Positions 1 through 9,086 of a stretch of 64,000 bases of DNA are shown here, piece by piece. Position 1 is the first letter of the stretch; every line of letters begins with the position of its first letter. This stretch comes from Flavobacteriales bacterium (GTDB lineage Bacteria; Bacteroidota; Bacteroidia; Flavobacteriales_F; PHOS-HE28), in assembly GCA_016700415.1 (NCBI GenBank), contig CP065018.1:558001-622000 (forward strand). The letters run 5' to 3'. Both the position numbers and the translations under genes were made by a program. Under the pieces are notes generated by a model, which ran no database searches, was not told the origin of the DNA, and saw only the letters and a program-made list of their open reading frames with translations.

Positions 1-243
1 GTGGAGGAATTCGACTTCGTGAAACTGGTGCGCGGCAAGGGCCTGCTCAATGCCGTGATCATCGAGCCGCGCAAGGACGGTCGCACCGCTTGGGACCTCT
101 GCCTACTGCTGGCGGAGAACGGCCTGCTGGCCAAGCCCACGCACGGGGACATCATTCGCTTCGCACCGCCGCTCACCATCACTGAGGAAGAACTGATGGC
201 CTGCTGCGCGATCATCCGGAAGAGCGTGGCGGCGTTCCAATGA
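1..243 (+). CDS. rocD: Ornithine--oxo-acid aminotransferase, C-terminal fragment
   Basis: Only the last 80 residues are present; the gene begins before the window. The fragment has the C-terminal small-domain pattern of class III PLP aminotransferases of the ornithine type: VRGKGLLNAVII, then GLLAKPTHGDIIRFAPPL and a closing helix (ITEEELMACCAIIRK). The enzyme moves the delta-amino group of ornithine to 2-oxoglutarate, giving glutamate semialdehyde for proline/glutamate metabolism in the cytoplasm. The PLP lysine and most of the active site lie outside the window, so the assignment rests on the C-terminal signature. Acetylornithine or GABA aminotransferases are related alternatives, but the THGDIIRFAPPL stretch fits ornithine aminotransferase best. 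Confidence 0.85.
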   Translation: MEEFDFVKLVRGKGLLNAVIIEPRKDGRTAWDLCLLLAENGLLAKPTHGDIIRFAPPLTITEEELMACCAIIRKSVAAFQ

Positions 244-253
244 GGCCGGACCG

Positions 254-285
254 CTAAGGACACGAAGGACGCAAAGAAGAGTATG
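254..285. repeat. Short-word repeat (GGACRCGAAGGACGCAAAG type)
   Basis: The gap after the aminotransferase gene contains a purine-rich run of AAGGAC/ACGCAAAG words. It is the reverse-complement type of the TTTGCGCC/CTTCGTG runs found at about 11616, 14857, 18535, 21152, 21199 and 45047. No gene or clear hairpin partner is seen in 244-378. Confidence 0.5.
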
Positions 286-378
286 GGAGCGGTGGCCTGC
301 TTGTGGGCCTCCGATACTGGACGTGGCAATGGGAATGAGGCTTAATATCGGTCGCTCCGAGTGATCACTGGTGGCTGA

Positions 379-768
379 TCACGGCTTTGTGGACCTGTCC
401 ACCGTGCGGATCAGCTGGCCCCTCTCGAAGTACTTCTCCAAGTAGATCTGCCCATCGGGCGCGTACTCGATCTGCACGCCTTCCTCCAGGCCCTTGTCCC
501 AGTGCTCGGTGTACTTGCGGGTGCCGTCCTCGTAATAGTAGTTCCACTCGCCCTGCTCTTTGCCGTCCTCGAAGCGGCCCACGTAGTCCAGCTTCCCGTT
601 GGGGTGGTACACCTTCTCCATCACTTTCACGGCATCCTCGCCCTTGCCCTTCAGGAAGAGCACCACCTCAGGCTTTCCAGTGGGGTATTTGCTCGCGACA
701 AAGCGGTGCGTGGAACACCCGGTCGCCACCAAACAGCAACAAGCGAGCGGAAGAAGGAAGCGTTTCAT
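379..768 (-). CDS. Lipoprotein with MORN-like (YwqK-type) repeats
   Basis: A 129-residue predicted lipoprotein. The chosen start MKRFLLPLACC gives a signal peptide ending in a lipobox (LVATGC, Cys around residue 18); an in-frame ATG three codons earlier is possible. The mature part has repeated strand-turn units, YHPNGKLDYVGRFEDGKEQG, then YYYEDGTRKYTEHWDKGLEEG and YAPDGQIYLEKYFERGQL. This is the pattern of MORN or YwqK-family repeats, where the charged turns follow G-x-x-x-G spacing. Such proteins are common in Bacteroidota envelopes. They are often called antitoxin component YwqK by homology, but no toxin gene lies beside this one. It is probably a periplasmic or outer-membrane-anchored protein of unknown role. 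Confidence 0.75.
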   Translation of the reverse strand: MKRFLLPLACCCLVATGCSTHRFVASKYPTGKPEVVLFLKGKGEDAVKVMEKVYHPNGKLDYVGRFEDGKEQGEWNYYYEDGTRKYTEHWDKGLEEGVQIEYAPDGQIYLEKYFERGQLIRTVDRSTKP

Positions 769-876
769 GTCGGGCAATTTACGGGAACCTTCACATTCCG
801 TGAAAATCGAACTTGATGTATTGCTTCCTGGGGAACTCTACTTCCGGGGATAACCACAGTAGAGAATGAAAAAAAA

Positions 877-967
877 CCGCAGATGTCGCAGATGGCGCAG
901 ATGCGGCCTCAACAGCGGCCGCATTCCCCGCTACGCGGGCCATCTGTGACATCTGCGACATCTGCGG
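877..967. repeat. Inverted repeat of GCAGATG words
   Basis: The left arm (877-903) is three imperfect copies of CGCAGATG. The right arm (941-967) is its reverse complement with few changes (CATCTGTGACATCTGCGACATCTGCGG). The loop itself contains GCGGCC/GGCCGC. It lies between the TonB receptor gene and the lipoprotein gene, both on the minus strand, so it would form a large hairpin in the receptor's 3' UTR. Confidence 0.8.
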
Positions 968-1006
968 AAAAAAGCAGGGCGGTCCCCGGATCCGCCTGAT
1001 CACCGG

Positions 1007-3517
1007 TCAGAACCGAGCGATCAACTTCAGGTTGATCCTTCTCGGCGTCAGGAACTCCGGGATGCCGTAGTAGCGCCCCTGCACATCCTGCACCCAGGTG
1101 TAGTCCACCGTGTTGTTCAGGTTGATCAGGTTGAAGACCTCCAAGGAGAGCCAGAGGTCTTTGATGTGCCGGAGCACGCCGGTCTTTTCCTGCCCGGGCG
1201 CGCCTAAGAACTGCTTGCTGAAGCCGATGTCCACGCGGCGGTAGAGGCTGGTGCGCAGGGTATCGGCGTAGCGCGTCTCGTTCGGCGGGCCGTAGGGCAG
1301 GCTGGTGCCGAAGACGAGGTTCAGGTGGACCTTGAAGGTGGGCCAGCGCGGCATTTCATCCTGAAAGAACAGGGCGAAGCTCACGCGCTGGTCGGTGGGG
1401 CGGGGGATGTGGCCCGCTTCCACGCGAACGCTGTCCACCGGTGTGCGGTCCTGCGTATCGATGGCATCGGTACGCTCCCCGGCGGCGTTGTACGTGCGGT
1501 AGTAGAAGTCGCCGTCGATGTCCTCCTCGGTCTGCATCACGGAGAGCGAGGCCCAGGATTCCACGCCCTTGATGAACTCGCCGTTGAGCTTCATGTCGAT
1601 GCCGGTGGCGTAGCCCTTGGCATTGTTCTTCGCATAGTAGCGGATGCGGACGTTGTCCAGTTCGTAGGGATTGAGGTCGCTGAGCGCCTTGTAGTAGGCC
1701 TCGGTGGAGAATTTGAACGGGCGGTCCCACATCTTGAACTGCCGGTCCATGCCAAGGATGAAGTGGATGCTCTTCTGGGCCCGCACTTCCGGGTTCAGCA
1801 CGCCGTTAAAGTCACGCAGCTCCCGGTAGAAGGGCGGCTGGTAGTACACGCCGGTGGCGAACCAGAAGCTGTAATCACGCGGTACGGTGTCGCCGGCGGC
1901 CACCACTTTGCGCCATCCGGGATGGTAGGCCAAGCGCAGCCGCGGGCTGAACACCGTCTGCCCGTTGTAGCTCCAGTTCTGGCCGCGCACGCCGGCCACC
2001 AAGGCCCAGGAACGGTCGCGGCCGGTCTTCCACTCCCAGGCGTTCTGCACGTAGGCGGAGGTGCGGACACTTTCCAGATCGATCTTGGTCTTCACGCTCG
2101 TGTTCAGCTCCAGCACAGCGCCGCTGCTCTGCGGAATGCTGTAGCCCGCGCTGTCCACCACGTACCATTCGCTCAGGCGGTCATTGATCCGCTCGGTGCG
2201 CGCCTCCAGACCCCATTGCAGGTTGTTTCCACGGCCCCAAAAGAAGGATCCCGTGTGCGTGGCGCTCAGCACCGTTGCCTCCAAGCTGTTGCGTGCATGC
2301 TCCAAGTAGGCACCGATGCCGAGGTCCCGCACCACTTCGCCGAACTGCTCGCTGGCGAGGTTGCGGTCCAGCTCGCCCAAGCGGTATTCGCCGAGGATGT
2401 CCATCCGCTCAGTCTCGTAGGTGTTGAAGGCGCTGCCGGTGAACTTCAGCACGGTACGGGGGGAAGGGCGGGCGGTGAGGCTGAGCGCTCCGGACCACGT
2501 TTCGTAGGCCGTGCGTTCCTGGCCTTCGAAGTACACGGTGTAACGCAATGCCTGATTGAAATTCCCGAGTTCCGTCTCGCGGTCCTGCGGGGTCACATCG
2601 TAGCGGTTGCGTGAATAGAGGCCGAGGAAGCCGATCTCCACCTTGTCGCTGAGGTCGTAGGTCCAGTAGCTCTGCAGATCGGTGTAGGTGGGGACGTAGT
2701 CGCCTTTGGTGTCGAGGCCCTTGAGGATGGTGCTGAGCGTGCGGTAGCGGAAGCCGGTGATCTGGCGCAGCCGCTGGTGGGCCATGGCGCTGCCCACCGT
2801 AACGGAGCCGCCCAGCAGGCTCGCGCTCACGATGGCATCGAACTCGCGGGGGCGCTTATAGGTGATGTCCAGCACGCTGCTCAGCTTGTCGCCGTAACGC
2901 GGCTCCCAGCCGCCGGCGCTGAAGTGGATCCGCTCGATCATGTCCGGGTTCGGGAAGCTGAGGCCCTCCTGCTGGCCACTGCGCACTAAGAAAGGACGAT
3001 AGACCTCAATGCCGTTCACATACACCAGGTTCTCGTCGAAGTTGCCACCGCGCACGTTGTAGCCGCTGCTCAGCTCGTTGCGGGTCATCACGCCGAGACT
3101 GCCTTGCAATAAGCTGTTCACATCGCCGAGCGAAGGCTGGAAGTGCGAGGTGCGCGCATTGAGCTTGTCGATGCCCGCATCGCGAAGGCGGTCGTCCGTA
3201 ACGGTAACGGGACCGATGACGGAGGACCGGATCATTACGTCCAGCGACCGCGTTTCCCCGGCCTTCAGCTTCAAGGTGCGCTCCACGGTCTCCGCTCCGG
3301 GGTAGGCAAAGCGCAGCACGATCTCCCGTTCAGCAGGAACAATGATCGAATAGCCACCCGTAGCATTCGAGGAGGTGGCGGCTTGCCCCACAACGGCGAT
3401 GCTCGCATCGGGCAGCGGCCGGTTCTCATCATCGCGCACTGTGCCCGATACCGTGGCCGTTTGAGCCGCAAGCAGGAACGGGAGGAGGAGATGAAGAAAA
3501 AGGAGGGAACGCCTCAT
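1007..3517 (-). CDS. TonB-dependent receptor with carboxypeptidase-like regulatory domain
   Basis: An 836-residue outer-membrane receptor. Start MRRSLLFLHLLLPFLLAAQ gives a clean signal peptide; the open frame runs 14 codons further upstream without signal character. After cleavage comes a carboxypeptidase-D-like regulatory domain (ATVSGTVRDDENRPLPDASI, about residues 22-105). A plug domain follows (NVRGGNFDENLVYVNGIEV, around residues 150-185), then a long beta-barrel ending in INLKLIARF with the terminal Phe expected for BAM assembly. The family imports siderophores, vitamins, peptides or glycans using TonB energy. No SusD partner is adjacent, so a SusC-type glycan role is not supported and the ligand is unknown. 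It is a stand-alone gene, with a GCAGATG hairpin downstream. Confidence 0.88.
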   Translation of the reverse strand: MRRSLLFLHLLLPFLLAAQTATVSGTVRDDENRPLPDASIAVVGQAATSSNATGGYSIIVPAEREIVLRFAYPGAETVERTLKLKAGETRSLDVMIRSSVIGPVTVTDDRLRDAGIDKLNARTSHFQPSLGDVNSLLQGSLGVMTRNELSSGYNVRGGNFDENLVYVNGIEVYRPFLVRSGQQEGLSFPNPDMIERIHFSAGGWEPRYGDKLSSVLDITYKRPREFDAIVSASLLGGSVTVGSAMAHQRLRQITGFRYRTLSTILKGLDTKGDYVPTYTDLQSYWTYDLSDKVEIGFLGLYSRNRYDVTPQDRETELGNFNQALRYTVYFEGQERTAYETWSGALSLTARPSPRTVLKFTGSAFNTYETERMDILGEYRLGELDRNLASEQFGEVVRDLGIGAYLEHARNSLEATVLSATHTGSFFWGRGNNLQWGLEARTERINDRLSEWYVVDSAGYSIPQSSGAVLELNTSVKTKIDLESVRTSAYVQNAWEWKTGRDRSWALVAGVRGQNWSYNGQTVFSPRLRLAYHPGWRKVVAAGDTVPRDYSFWFATGVYYQPPFYRELRDFNGVLNPEVRAQKSIHFILGMDRQFKMWDRPFKFSTEAYYKALSDLNPYELDNVRIRYYAKNNAKGYATGIDMKLNGEFIKGVESWASLSVMQTEEDIDGDFYYRTYNAAGERTDAIDTQDRTPVDSVRVEAGHIPRPTDQRVSFALFFQDEMPRWPTFKVHLNLVFGTSLPYGPPNETRYADTLRTSLYRRVDIGFSKQFLGAPGQEKTGVLRHIKDLWLSLEVFNLINLNNTVDYTWVQDVQGRYYGIPEFLTPRRINLKLIARF

Positions 3518-3595
3518 GCAGGGATAACGGGGGCGGGTGGCTTCTTTGGGGACGGCCAAAGTAACGGGGAAGCGCCGGGTTTAGTGCCGCAGACC

Positions 3596-6124
3596 CTATT
3601 CCGCTGCTGCCAACTCCGCCGCACGCGGCCTCCGCTTCAGCCATTTGTAGACCTCGAACCAAGCCACCGATGCAAAGCCGATCACGGCGGTAAGCGCGAG
3701 CTGGCCCACGGTGAGCGGTGCCATATCGAACAAGCGGGCCACCGGTGGAACATACAGCGTGATGCCAAGCGCCAGCAGGGTGATCAGCACCACGATGCGC
3801 AGCACCAAATTCCTGTTCCGGGCCGCCACGATGAAGGAGCGCGTGAAGGAGCGGTCCACGAAGGTGAGGCCGATGTTGGCCATGATCAACGTGCTGAAGA
3901 CCAAGCTTCTTACAAGCTCTTCATGAAAGCCTTGTTGAACGCCGATCCGGTAGCTGGCCAAGGTGCCGAGCGTGATCACCAGCCCTTGCAAGAGGCTGAT
4001 CCGGATCTCCTTCCACGAGAGGAAGGTCTTGTCCAACGGCCGCGGCGGGCGCTGCATGCCGCCCACTTCCAGCGGCTCGCTCTCGTAGGCGATGCTGCAC
4101 GTGGGGCCCATGATCAGCTCCAGGAAGATCACGTGCATCGGCGTGAAGATGTTGGGGAACTTCCAGCCTAGGAACAGCGGCAGTGAAACCGTGAGGATGA
4201 TGGGGATGTGGATGGAGATGATGTACTGCACCGCCTTCTTCAGGTTGTCATAGATCTTGCGGCCCATGGCCACGCCGTGTACCATGCCGGCCAGGTCGTC
4301 GTCGGTGAGCACTAGGGAGGCGGCCTCCTTGGCCAGTTCGCTGCCGCGTTTGCCCATGGCCACGCCGATGTGTGCCGCCTTCAGCGCCGGCCCGTCGTTC
4401 ACGCCGTCGCCGGTCATGGCCACCACATGGCCGTCCGCCTTCAAGGCGTTGATGATGCGCAGCTTGGCCTCGGGGAACATGCGGGTGAAAATGTCCGTCC
4501 GGCGCACTGCTTCGCTGAACGCGGGTTCTTCCAAACGCAGCAGTTCCTCACCGTCCATGGTCCGCCGGTCTCCGTGGAAACCGATCTGCTTGGCGATGGC
4601 CGCCGTGGTGACGGCGTTGTCGCCGGTGATGATCTTCACTTGGATGCCCGCCTCCTCGAATTGGCTGAAGACTTCGCGGATGTTGGGTTTCGGGGGATCG
4701 ATGAAGGCGACCAAGCCGAGGTATTCGATCAGGAATTCCTCCTGGCTCTCCGGATAGGTGTCCGGTGGGTCCTTCACATAGCCCACGCCGAGCACGCGCA
4801 TGCCCTGCCGGGCGAAAGCCTCCACCTGGGCCATGGCCGCCTGTTTCTCCCCGTCGGTCAGCACGGCTTGCCGCAGGATCCGTTCCGGGGCGCCCTTGCA
4901 GGCGATGATGCGATGGCCCGCGCCGTTGGCGAAGACGTGGGTCATCATCGGCGGCTTGCCACTGATCGGATATTCATGCACCATCCGCCGGTCGGGCCGC
5001 TCATCGTGCGTGGCGGTGCGGGCATAGGCCGCGTGCAGCCCCTTCTCCATGGGGTCGAAGGGCACGGGCTCGCTGGCCCACATGGCCATTTCCACCAGTG
5101 CAAAGGCTTCAGGCGATAGCTGCTCCGCATCGGCCTTCTCCACGGTGTCGGTGGCTTTTACATGCAGTTCCGCCAAGGTCATGCGGTTCTCGGTGATGGT
5201 GCCGGTCTTGTCGGTGCAGATCACCGTGGCCGCGCCCAAGGTCTCCACGGTAGTGGCCCGCTTCGCGATGACGCCCTGTCGCGCCAACCGCCATGCGCCC
5301 AACGCCAGGAAAGTGGTGAAGGCCACGGGGATCTCCTCCGGAAGGATGGACATGGCCAAGGTGAGGCCGGAGAGCAGGCTGGCCGAGAAGGAACCGGTGC
5401 GGAAGAAGGCCACCACCCATACCAGCACGAAGAAGACCACGCCCACGATGGCCATGTCGCGGACGAATCGCCTGATCTGCTGCTGAAGTGGAGTAGGGGG
5501 CGGTTCGATCGACGCCAGCGAGCCGCTGATCTGGCCCAAGCGAGTGCCCATGCCCACGGCCTCCACGCGGTAGAGCGCGAGTCCCGATACCACCTGCGTG
5601 CCTTTGCTTACCCGTGCGTTCTCCGGATCCTCCGCGCTGCGGGCCACTGCGAAAGCCTCGCCGGTAAGGATGGATTCATTCACGCTGAAATCATTGCTCT
5701 GCACGATGATGCCGTCGGCCGCGAGCAGGCTGCCCTCCTCGGCCACGGCATGGTCGCCCACCACCACGTCCTCCACGGGGATCTTCTCCACTTGGCCATT
5801 ACGCACTACCGTGGCCTGCGGCATGCTCAGGGCCTTCAAGGTGCTCAAGGCCGTCCGGCTCCGCGAATCCTGATAAAGCGAGATGGCCGTGAGCAGCAGG
5901 ATGGCGCCCACCATGAAGAGGCCCTCGTTCCACTCCCCGAGAATGAAGTAGATCAAGCTGGCCGCCAGCAACAGGAGCACCATCGGCTCGGTGAGGGCGT
6001 CCTTCAAGGCAGGCCAGAAGAAGCCTTTGTCGTCCTCTTCCAACACGTTCCGGCCATGTTGCGCACGCGACGTGAGGACCTCGCCCTCGGTCAGGCCGTC
6101 AACGTTGAATGGATTTCCTTGCAT
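3596..6124 (-). CDS. Cation-translocating P-type ATPase (calcium/PMCA-like)
   Basis: An 842-residue P2-type ATPase. Visible in order: cation ATPase N-terminal segment (GLTEGEVLTSRAQHGRN), actuator-loop LTGEA motif, M4 motif ILPEEIPVAF, phosphorylation site VICTDKTGTITENRM (Asp near residue 304), hinge MTGDGVNDGPALK, and about ten membrane segments. The PEEIP motif and overall length fit the Ca2+/Mn2+-type pumps rather than heavy-metal CPx pumps (no CPC and no N-terminal metal-binding domain). Start: I prefer the ATG before QGNPFNVDGL; the frame stays open for 33 more codons with ATGs at 6163, 6214 and 6223 that do not look like family sequence. TGEA replaces the usual TGES. It exports or sequesters a divalent cation across the inner membrane; the substrate is not certain. 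Confidence 0.9.
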   Translation of the reverse strand: MQGNPFNVDGLTEGEVLTSRAQHGRNVLEEDDKGFFWPALKDALTEPMVLLLLAASLIYFILGEWNEGLFMVGAILLLTAISLYQDSRSRTALSTLKALSMPQATVVRNGQVEKIPVEDVVVGDHAVAEEGSLLAADGIIVQSNDFSVNESILTGEAFAVARSAEDPENARVSKGTQVVSGLALYRVEAVGMGTRLGQISGSLASIEPPPTPLQQQIRRFVRDMAIVGVVFFVLVWVVAFFRTGSFSASLLSGLTLAMSILPEEIPVAFTTFLALGAWRLARQGVIAKRATTVETLGAATVICTDKTGTITENRMTLAELHVKATDTVEKADAEQLSPEAFALVEMAMWASEPVPFDPMEKGLHAAYARTATHDERPDRRMVHEYPISGKPPMMTHVFANGAGHRIIACKGAPERILRQAVLTDGEKQAAMAQVEAFARQGMRVLGVGYVKDPPDTYPESQEEFLIEYLGLVAFIDPPKPNIREVFSQFEEAGIQVKIITGDNAVTTAAIAKQIGFHGDRRTMDGEELLRLEEPAFSEAVRRTDIFTRMFPEAKLRIINALKADGHVVAMTGDGVNDGPALKAAHIGVAMGKRGSELAKEAASLVLTDDDLAGMVHGVAMGRKIYDNLKKAVQYIISIHIPIILTVSLPLFLGWKFPNIFTPMHVIFLELIMGPTCSIAYESEPLEVGGMQRPPRPLDKTFLSWKEIRISLLQGLVITLGTLASYRIGVQQGFHEELVRSLVFSTLIMANIGLTFVDRSFTRSFIVAARNRNLVLRIVVLITLLALGITLYVPPVARLFDMAPLTVGQLALTAVIGFASVAWFEVYKWLKRRPRAAELAAAE

Positions 6125-6471
6125 GTCGCGCGGTGCTGGCCAAAGATGCACATCCTGCGGCATGGGATGGATGACTTTGGTCGTGAACTTGTATTCACTT
6201 GGCCAAGAGGCCATGTCGGGCACCCCGTTGTTGACCGGCCTGTTTTCATGTCAGTCGCGGGCCGGGACCGTAGCTCCATTGCCCCGTTTGGTCGAAGAAA
6301 CTGCTGGTCAGGCATCGTGCGGAACCCTTCTCATCCATGCCCTCCCGTGGAAAACATCGCCGATCGCCGTGTCCATGCATCCCTCCGTGCCGATAAGTTC
6401 GACCCGGTATAGCGTGTCCGGTCGGACGGGCCTTGCCTGAAGGATCGGACCGAAGCTGAGCGAGCCCTGCC

Positions 6472-8865
6472 ATGAAAGAACGCCATTACTTGATCGCGTC
6501 CCTTGCCGGGGCGCTGTTATTTACCTCCGGGCTATGGGCACAGGTCCCGACAAAGTGCTTGGAGATCGAGAGCATCCTGGCGGACGCCTGCATCTCCGAC
6601 ACGGACTGCCCCGGCAGCACCGAAGGGATGAACGAGATGGTGCGCTTCATCACCGGCCCGGCACCGATCGCCCTTGGCAACCTGCAGTTCGAGTTCTACA
6701 GCAGTTCCTTCCAGGGGATCTCACAAAACAGCACCACGGCCGATCTCACCGCACAGTTGGACGCTTCCATCCAAGGCTGCGGCCACCTGCTGGAGCCGCC
6801 GGGCGGAGTTATCCCCCCGGGGAGCCAAGTGATCTTCGTGACCTCCACCGCAATGTGCGTGCAGGCCAACTCCTTCACCGCGCTGAGCGACACGCTCTAC
6901 ATCATTTACCAGAACGCGGGCAACAGCCAAGGCCACTTCAAGAACAACAACTTGGTGTTGCAACCGGTTTCCCCGACGCCCGGCCCGCCTTTGTCGCGCT
7001 GGTTGCGCATGTTCGTCACCGGCACTGGCTGCGGGGACACCGCCACCTACGATGCCAACCAATTGGTGAACATCTATGGCACCTACGGCGGGCTGAGCGA
7101 GGAGAACGACGGTGCCACGGCCGTTTTCGCATGGCCCGGCCAACCCACGGCTACCTATTTGAACTACGGGTGCCAAGCCCCGTTCACCCCCACGCTGGTG
7201 TCGGTGGTATCCGGCGGAGGGCCCATTGCGTGCGGTGCCTCCACTGCCCTGGTGGGCAGCGTTTCGGGCGACTATGCTTCCTTGCTTTGGCAGGGCGGAG
7301 GAGGCAGCTTCAGCGACCCGAATGCCTTGACCACGAGCTACACCCCGGGAGGTGGCGACAACGGTGATGTGGTGTTGTCCTTTTGTGCCATCACTGCCTG
7401 CGGCGATACCCTTTGCGCACAGGTGACGGTGACCACCGGGGAAACGCCACAGGTGACCATCATCGGAGACAGCACGCTGTGTCTGGACACTGATCTCAAC
7501 ACGCTTACCGCCTCCGGCGCGGACGGCTACCTCTGGAGCACCGGTGAAGTCACACCGTCGATACAAGTGGGTCTCACGGAACTGGGACCGGTCTGGGTGC
7601 TGGGCACCTCCGCCTGTGGCAGTGATTCGGCCTTTACTACCATTTCCATCTTGACCGATACGCTCTCCCATCAGGACATCACCTGCAACGGGGCCTCCAC
7701 CGGGGAACTGACATACACGGTGCAAGGGGGCGCCCTGCCATACAGCTTCCTCTGGAACACAGGGGCCACCTCCGAACAGCTTACGGGGCTGGCAGCGGGG
7801 ACCTACAATGTTTCCGTGACCGATGCAGATGGCTGCACGCGCCAAGCATCCTACACCTTGATCGAGCCTTCCGCACTTACCGCCACCGTAGGAGCCGACA
7901 CCACCATCTGCCCCGGAGGCCAGGCCGTTCTCACCGCCCAAGGCGCTGGAGGCACGCCGGACTATACCTATGCGTGGTCGCCGGAAGGGCCGGTGGTCTC
8001 CCCGGCACAGACCACTGCTTATACCGTGGTGGTGAGCGATGCCAACGGTTGTGAGGCCGCGCCCCTGCAGGTCACCGTGACGGTCCCCGAGGGTCAAGCG
8101 GTGAACGTTACCAGCACTGCATTGGACGGTTGCGCTACGCATTGCATCACTTTCACGGCGTCCTCTTCCGCACAGAACAGCTACACCTGGAATCTCGGCG
8201 ATGGCGCCACGGCCGCGGACAGCGTGGTGGAACATTGCTATGCCACGCCGGGGCAGTACACCGTAGATCTGGTGGTGGTGCAAGGCAGTGGTTGCCCGGA
8301 TATCACTTCCTCGGTAGGGCCGTTCACCATCGCAGCTGCTCCAGCGGCCGACTTCTCGTGGACTCCGACCACGCCAACAGGCAGCAATCCCCAAGTGCAG
8401 TTCGCCGACCTCTCCTCCGGAGCCTCGTCCTGGGCATGGCAATTCGGCGATCCTGCCGGCTCAAGCTCTACGGATCCTTCGCCCGCGTTCATCTATCCCG
8501 GCGCGGGCTGTTACCCGGTCTCGTTGGTGGTGACGAACGATGCAGGCTGCACGGATAACGCGGCGCAGCAGCTTTGCATCTCAGGCCAGGATTCCTTGAT
8601 CGTGCCGAATGTTTTCTCCCCGAACCACGATGGCCGGAACGACTTCTTCCAGATCACGGGCGGGGGCCTCACAGCTCTGGATGTGCAGGTCTTCAACCGT
8701 TGGGGGCAGGAGATGGTGCGGCTGAAGCGGGTAGGGCAGACCTGGGACGGTCGCTCACCGACCGGCGATGTGCTGCCCGAAGGCACCTATTTCTATGTGC
8801 TTCATGCAGTGGAGCATTCCGGGGAAACCTACGACCTGCACGGCACGGTGACCTTGCTGCGCTGA
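6472..8865 (+). CDS. T9SS-exported PKD/SprB-repeat protein, gliding-motility C-terminal domain
   Basis: A 797-residue secreted protein. The signal peptide is MKERHYLIASLAGALLF with a cut after LWAQ. Residues about 24-240 form a cysteine-containing N-terminal domain of the lamin-tail-like type (CLEIESILADACI, later NGATAVFAWPG). The middle has a SprB-type repeat (DITCNGASTGELTYTVQGG) and PKD-like beta-sandwiches (CITFTASSSAQNSYTWNLGD; VQFADLSSGASSWAWQFGD). The C-terminus (VPNVFSPNHDGRNDFFQI to GTVTLLR) is the CHU-type gliding-motility domain that directs type B T9SS export. It probably sits on the cell surface as an adhesin or cell-wall-like filament. It is a neighbour and partial paralogue of the next gene. 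Confidence 0.88.
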   Translation: MKERHYLIASLAGALLFTSGLWAQVPTKCLEIESILADACISDTDCPGSTEGMNEMVRFITGPAPIALGNLQFEFYSSSFQGISQNSTTADLTAQLDASIQGCGHLLEPPGGVIPPGSQVIFVTSTAMCVQANSFTALSDTLYIIYQNAGNSQGHFKNNNLVLQPVSPTPGPPLSRWLRMFVTGTGCGDTATYDANQLVNIYGTYGGLSEENDGATAVFAWPGQPTATYLNYGCQAPFTPTLVSVVSGGGPIACGASTALVGSVSGDYASLLWQGGGGSFSDPNALTTSYTPGGGDNGDVVLSFCAITACGDTLCAQVTVTTGETPQVTIIGDSTLCLDTDLNTLTASGADGYLWSTGEVTPSIQVGLTELGPVWVLGTSACGSDSAFTTISILTDTLSHQDITCNGASTGELTYTVQGGALPYSFLWNTGATSEQLTGLAAGTYNVSVTDADGCTRQASYTLIEPSALTATVGADTTICPGGQAVLTAQGAGGTPDYTYAWSPEGPVVSPAQTTAYTVVVSDANGCEAAPLQVTVTVPEGQAVNVTSTALDGCATHCITFTASSSAQNSYTWNLGDGATAADSVVEHCYATPGQYTVDLVVVQGSGCPDITSSVGPFTIAAAPAADFSWTPTTPTGSNPQVQFADLSSGASSWAWQFGDPAGSSSTDPSPAFIYPGAGCYPVSLVVTNDAGCTDNAAQQLCISGQDSLIVPNVFSPNHDGRNDFFQITGGGLTALDVQVFNRWGQEMVRLKRVGQTWDGRSPTGDVLPEGTYFYVLHAVEHSGETYDLHGTVTLLR

Positions 8866-9086
8866 TCGGCAGTGCGTACTTGCCACCACCGAAAATCAAC
8901 CCGAGCGTGGCGTACCACGTGAAGTACCTCGCATCGGAAAGCAGCTCGCCTTCATCATTGAAACCCTTGCTCAATCAGGCCTCCAAGGTGACCACGGCGA
9001 TGTCCACGCCCAAGCCTCAGGGCATGTTTATCATACTTTCCCAAGCCGGGTGCGCCCTTGAGCCCGAACTTTACGTCCTATTCCCA

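Noticed and set aside
3078..4171. Long plus-strand frames over the TonB receptor start and ATPase end
   Set aside because: They run across two minus-strand genes and have no recognisable protein features.
6721..8442. A 573-codon antisense frame over the first PKD/SprB protein
   Set aside because: No domain features; Gly/Arg/His-rich shadow of a repeat-rich GC-rich gene.
8574..9086. N-terminal extension of the second PKD/SprB protein
   Set aside because: The frame is open through the end of the previous gene and the gap, but the residues are shadow sequence and a good signal peptide starts at 9087.
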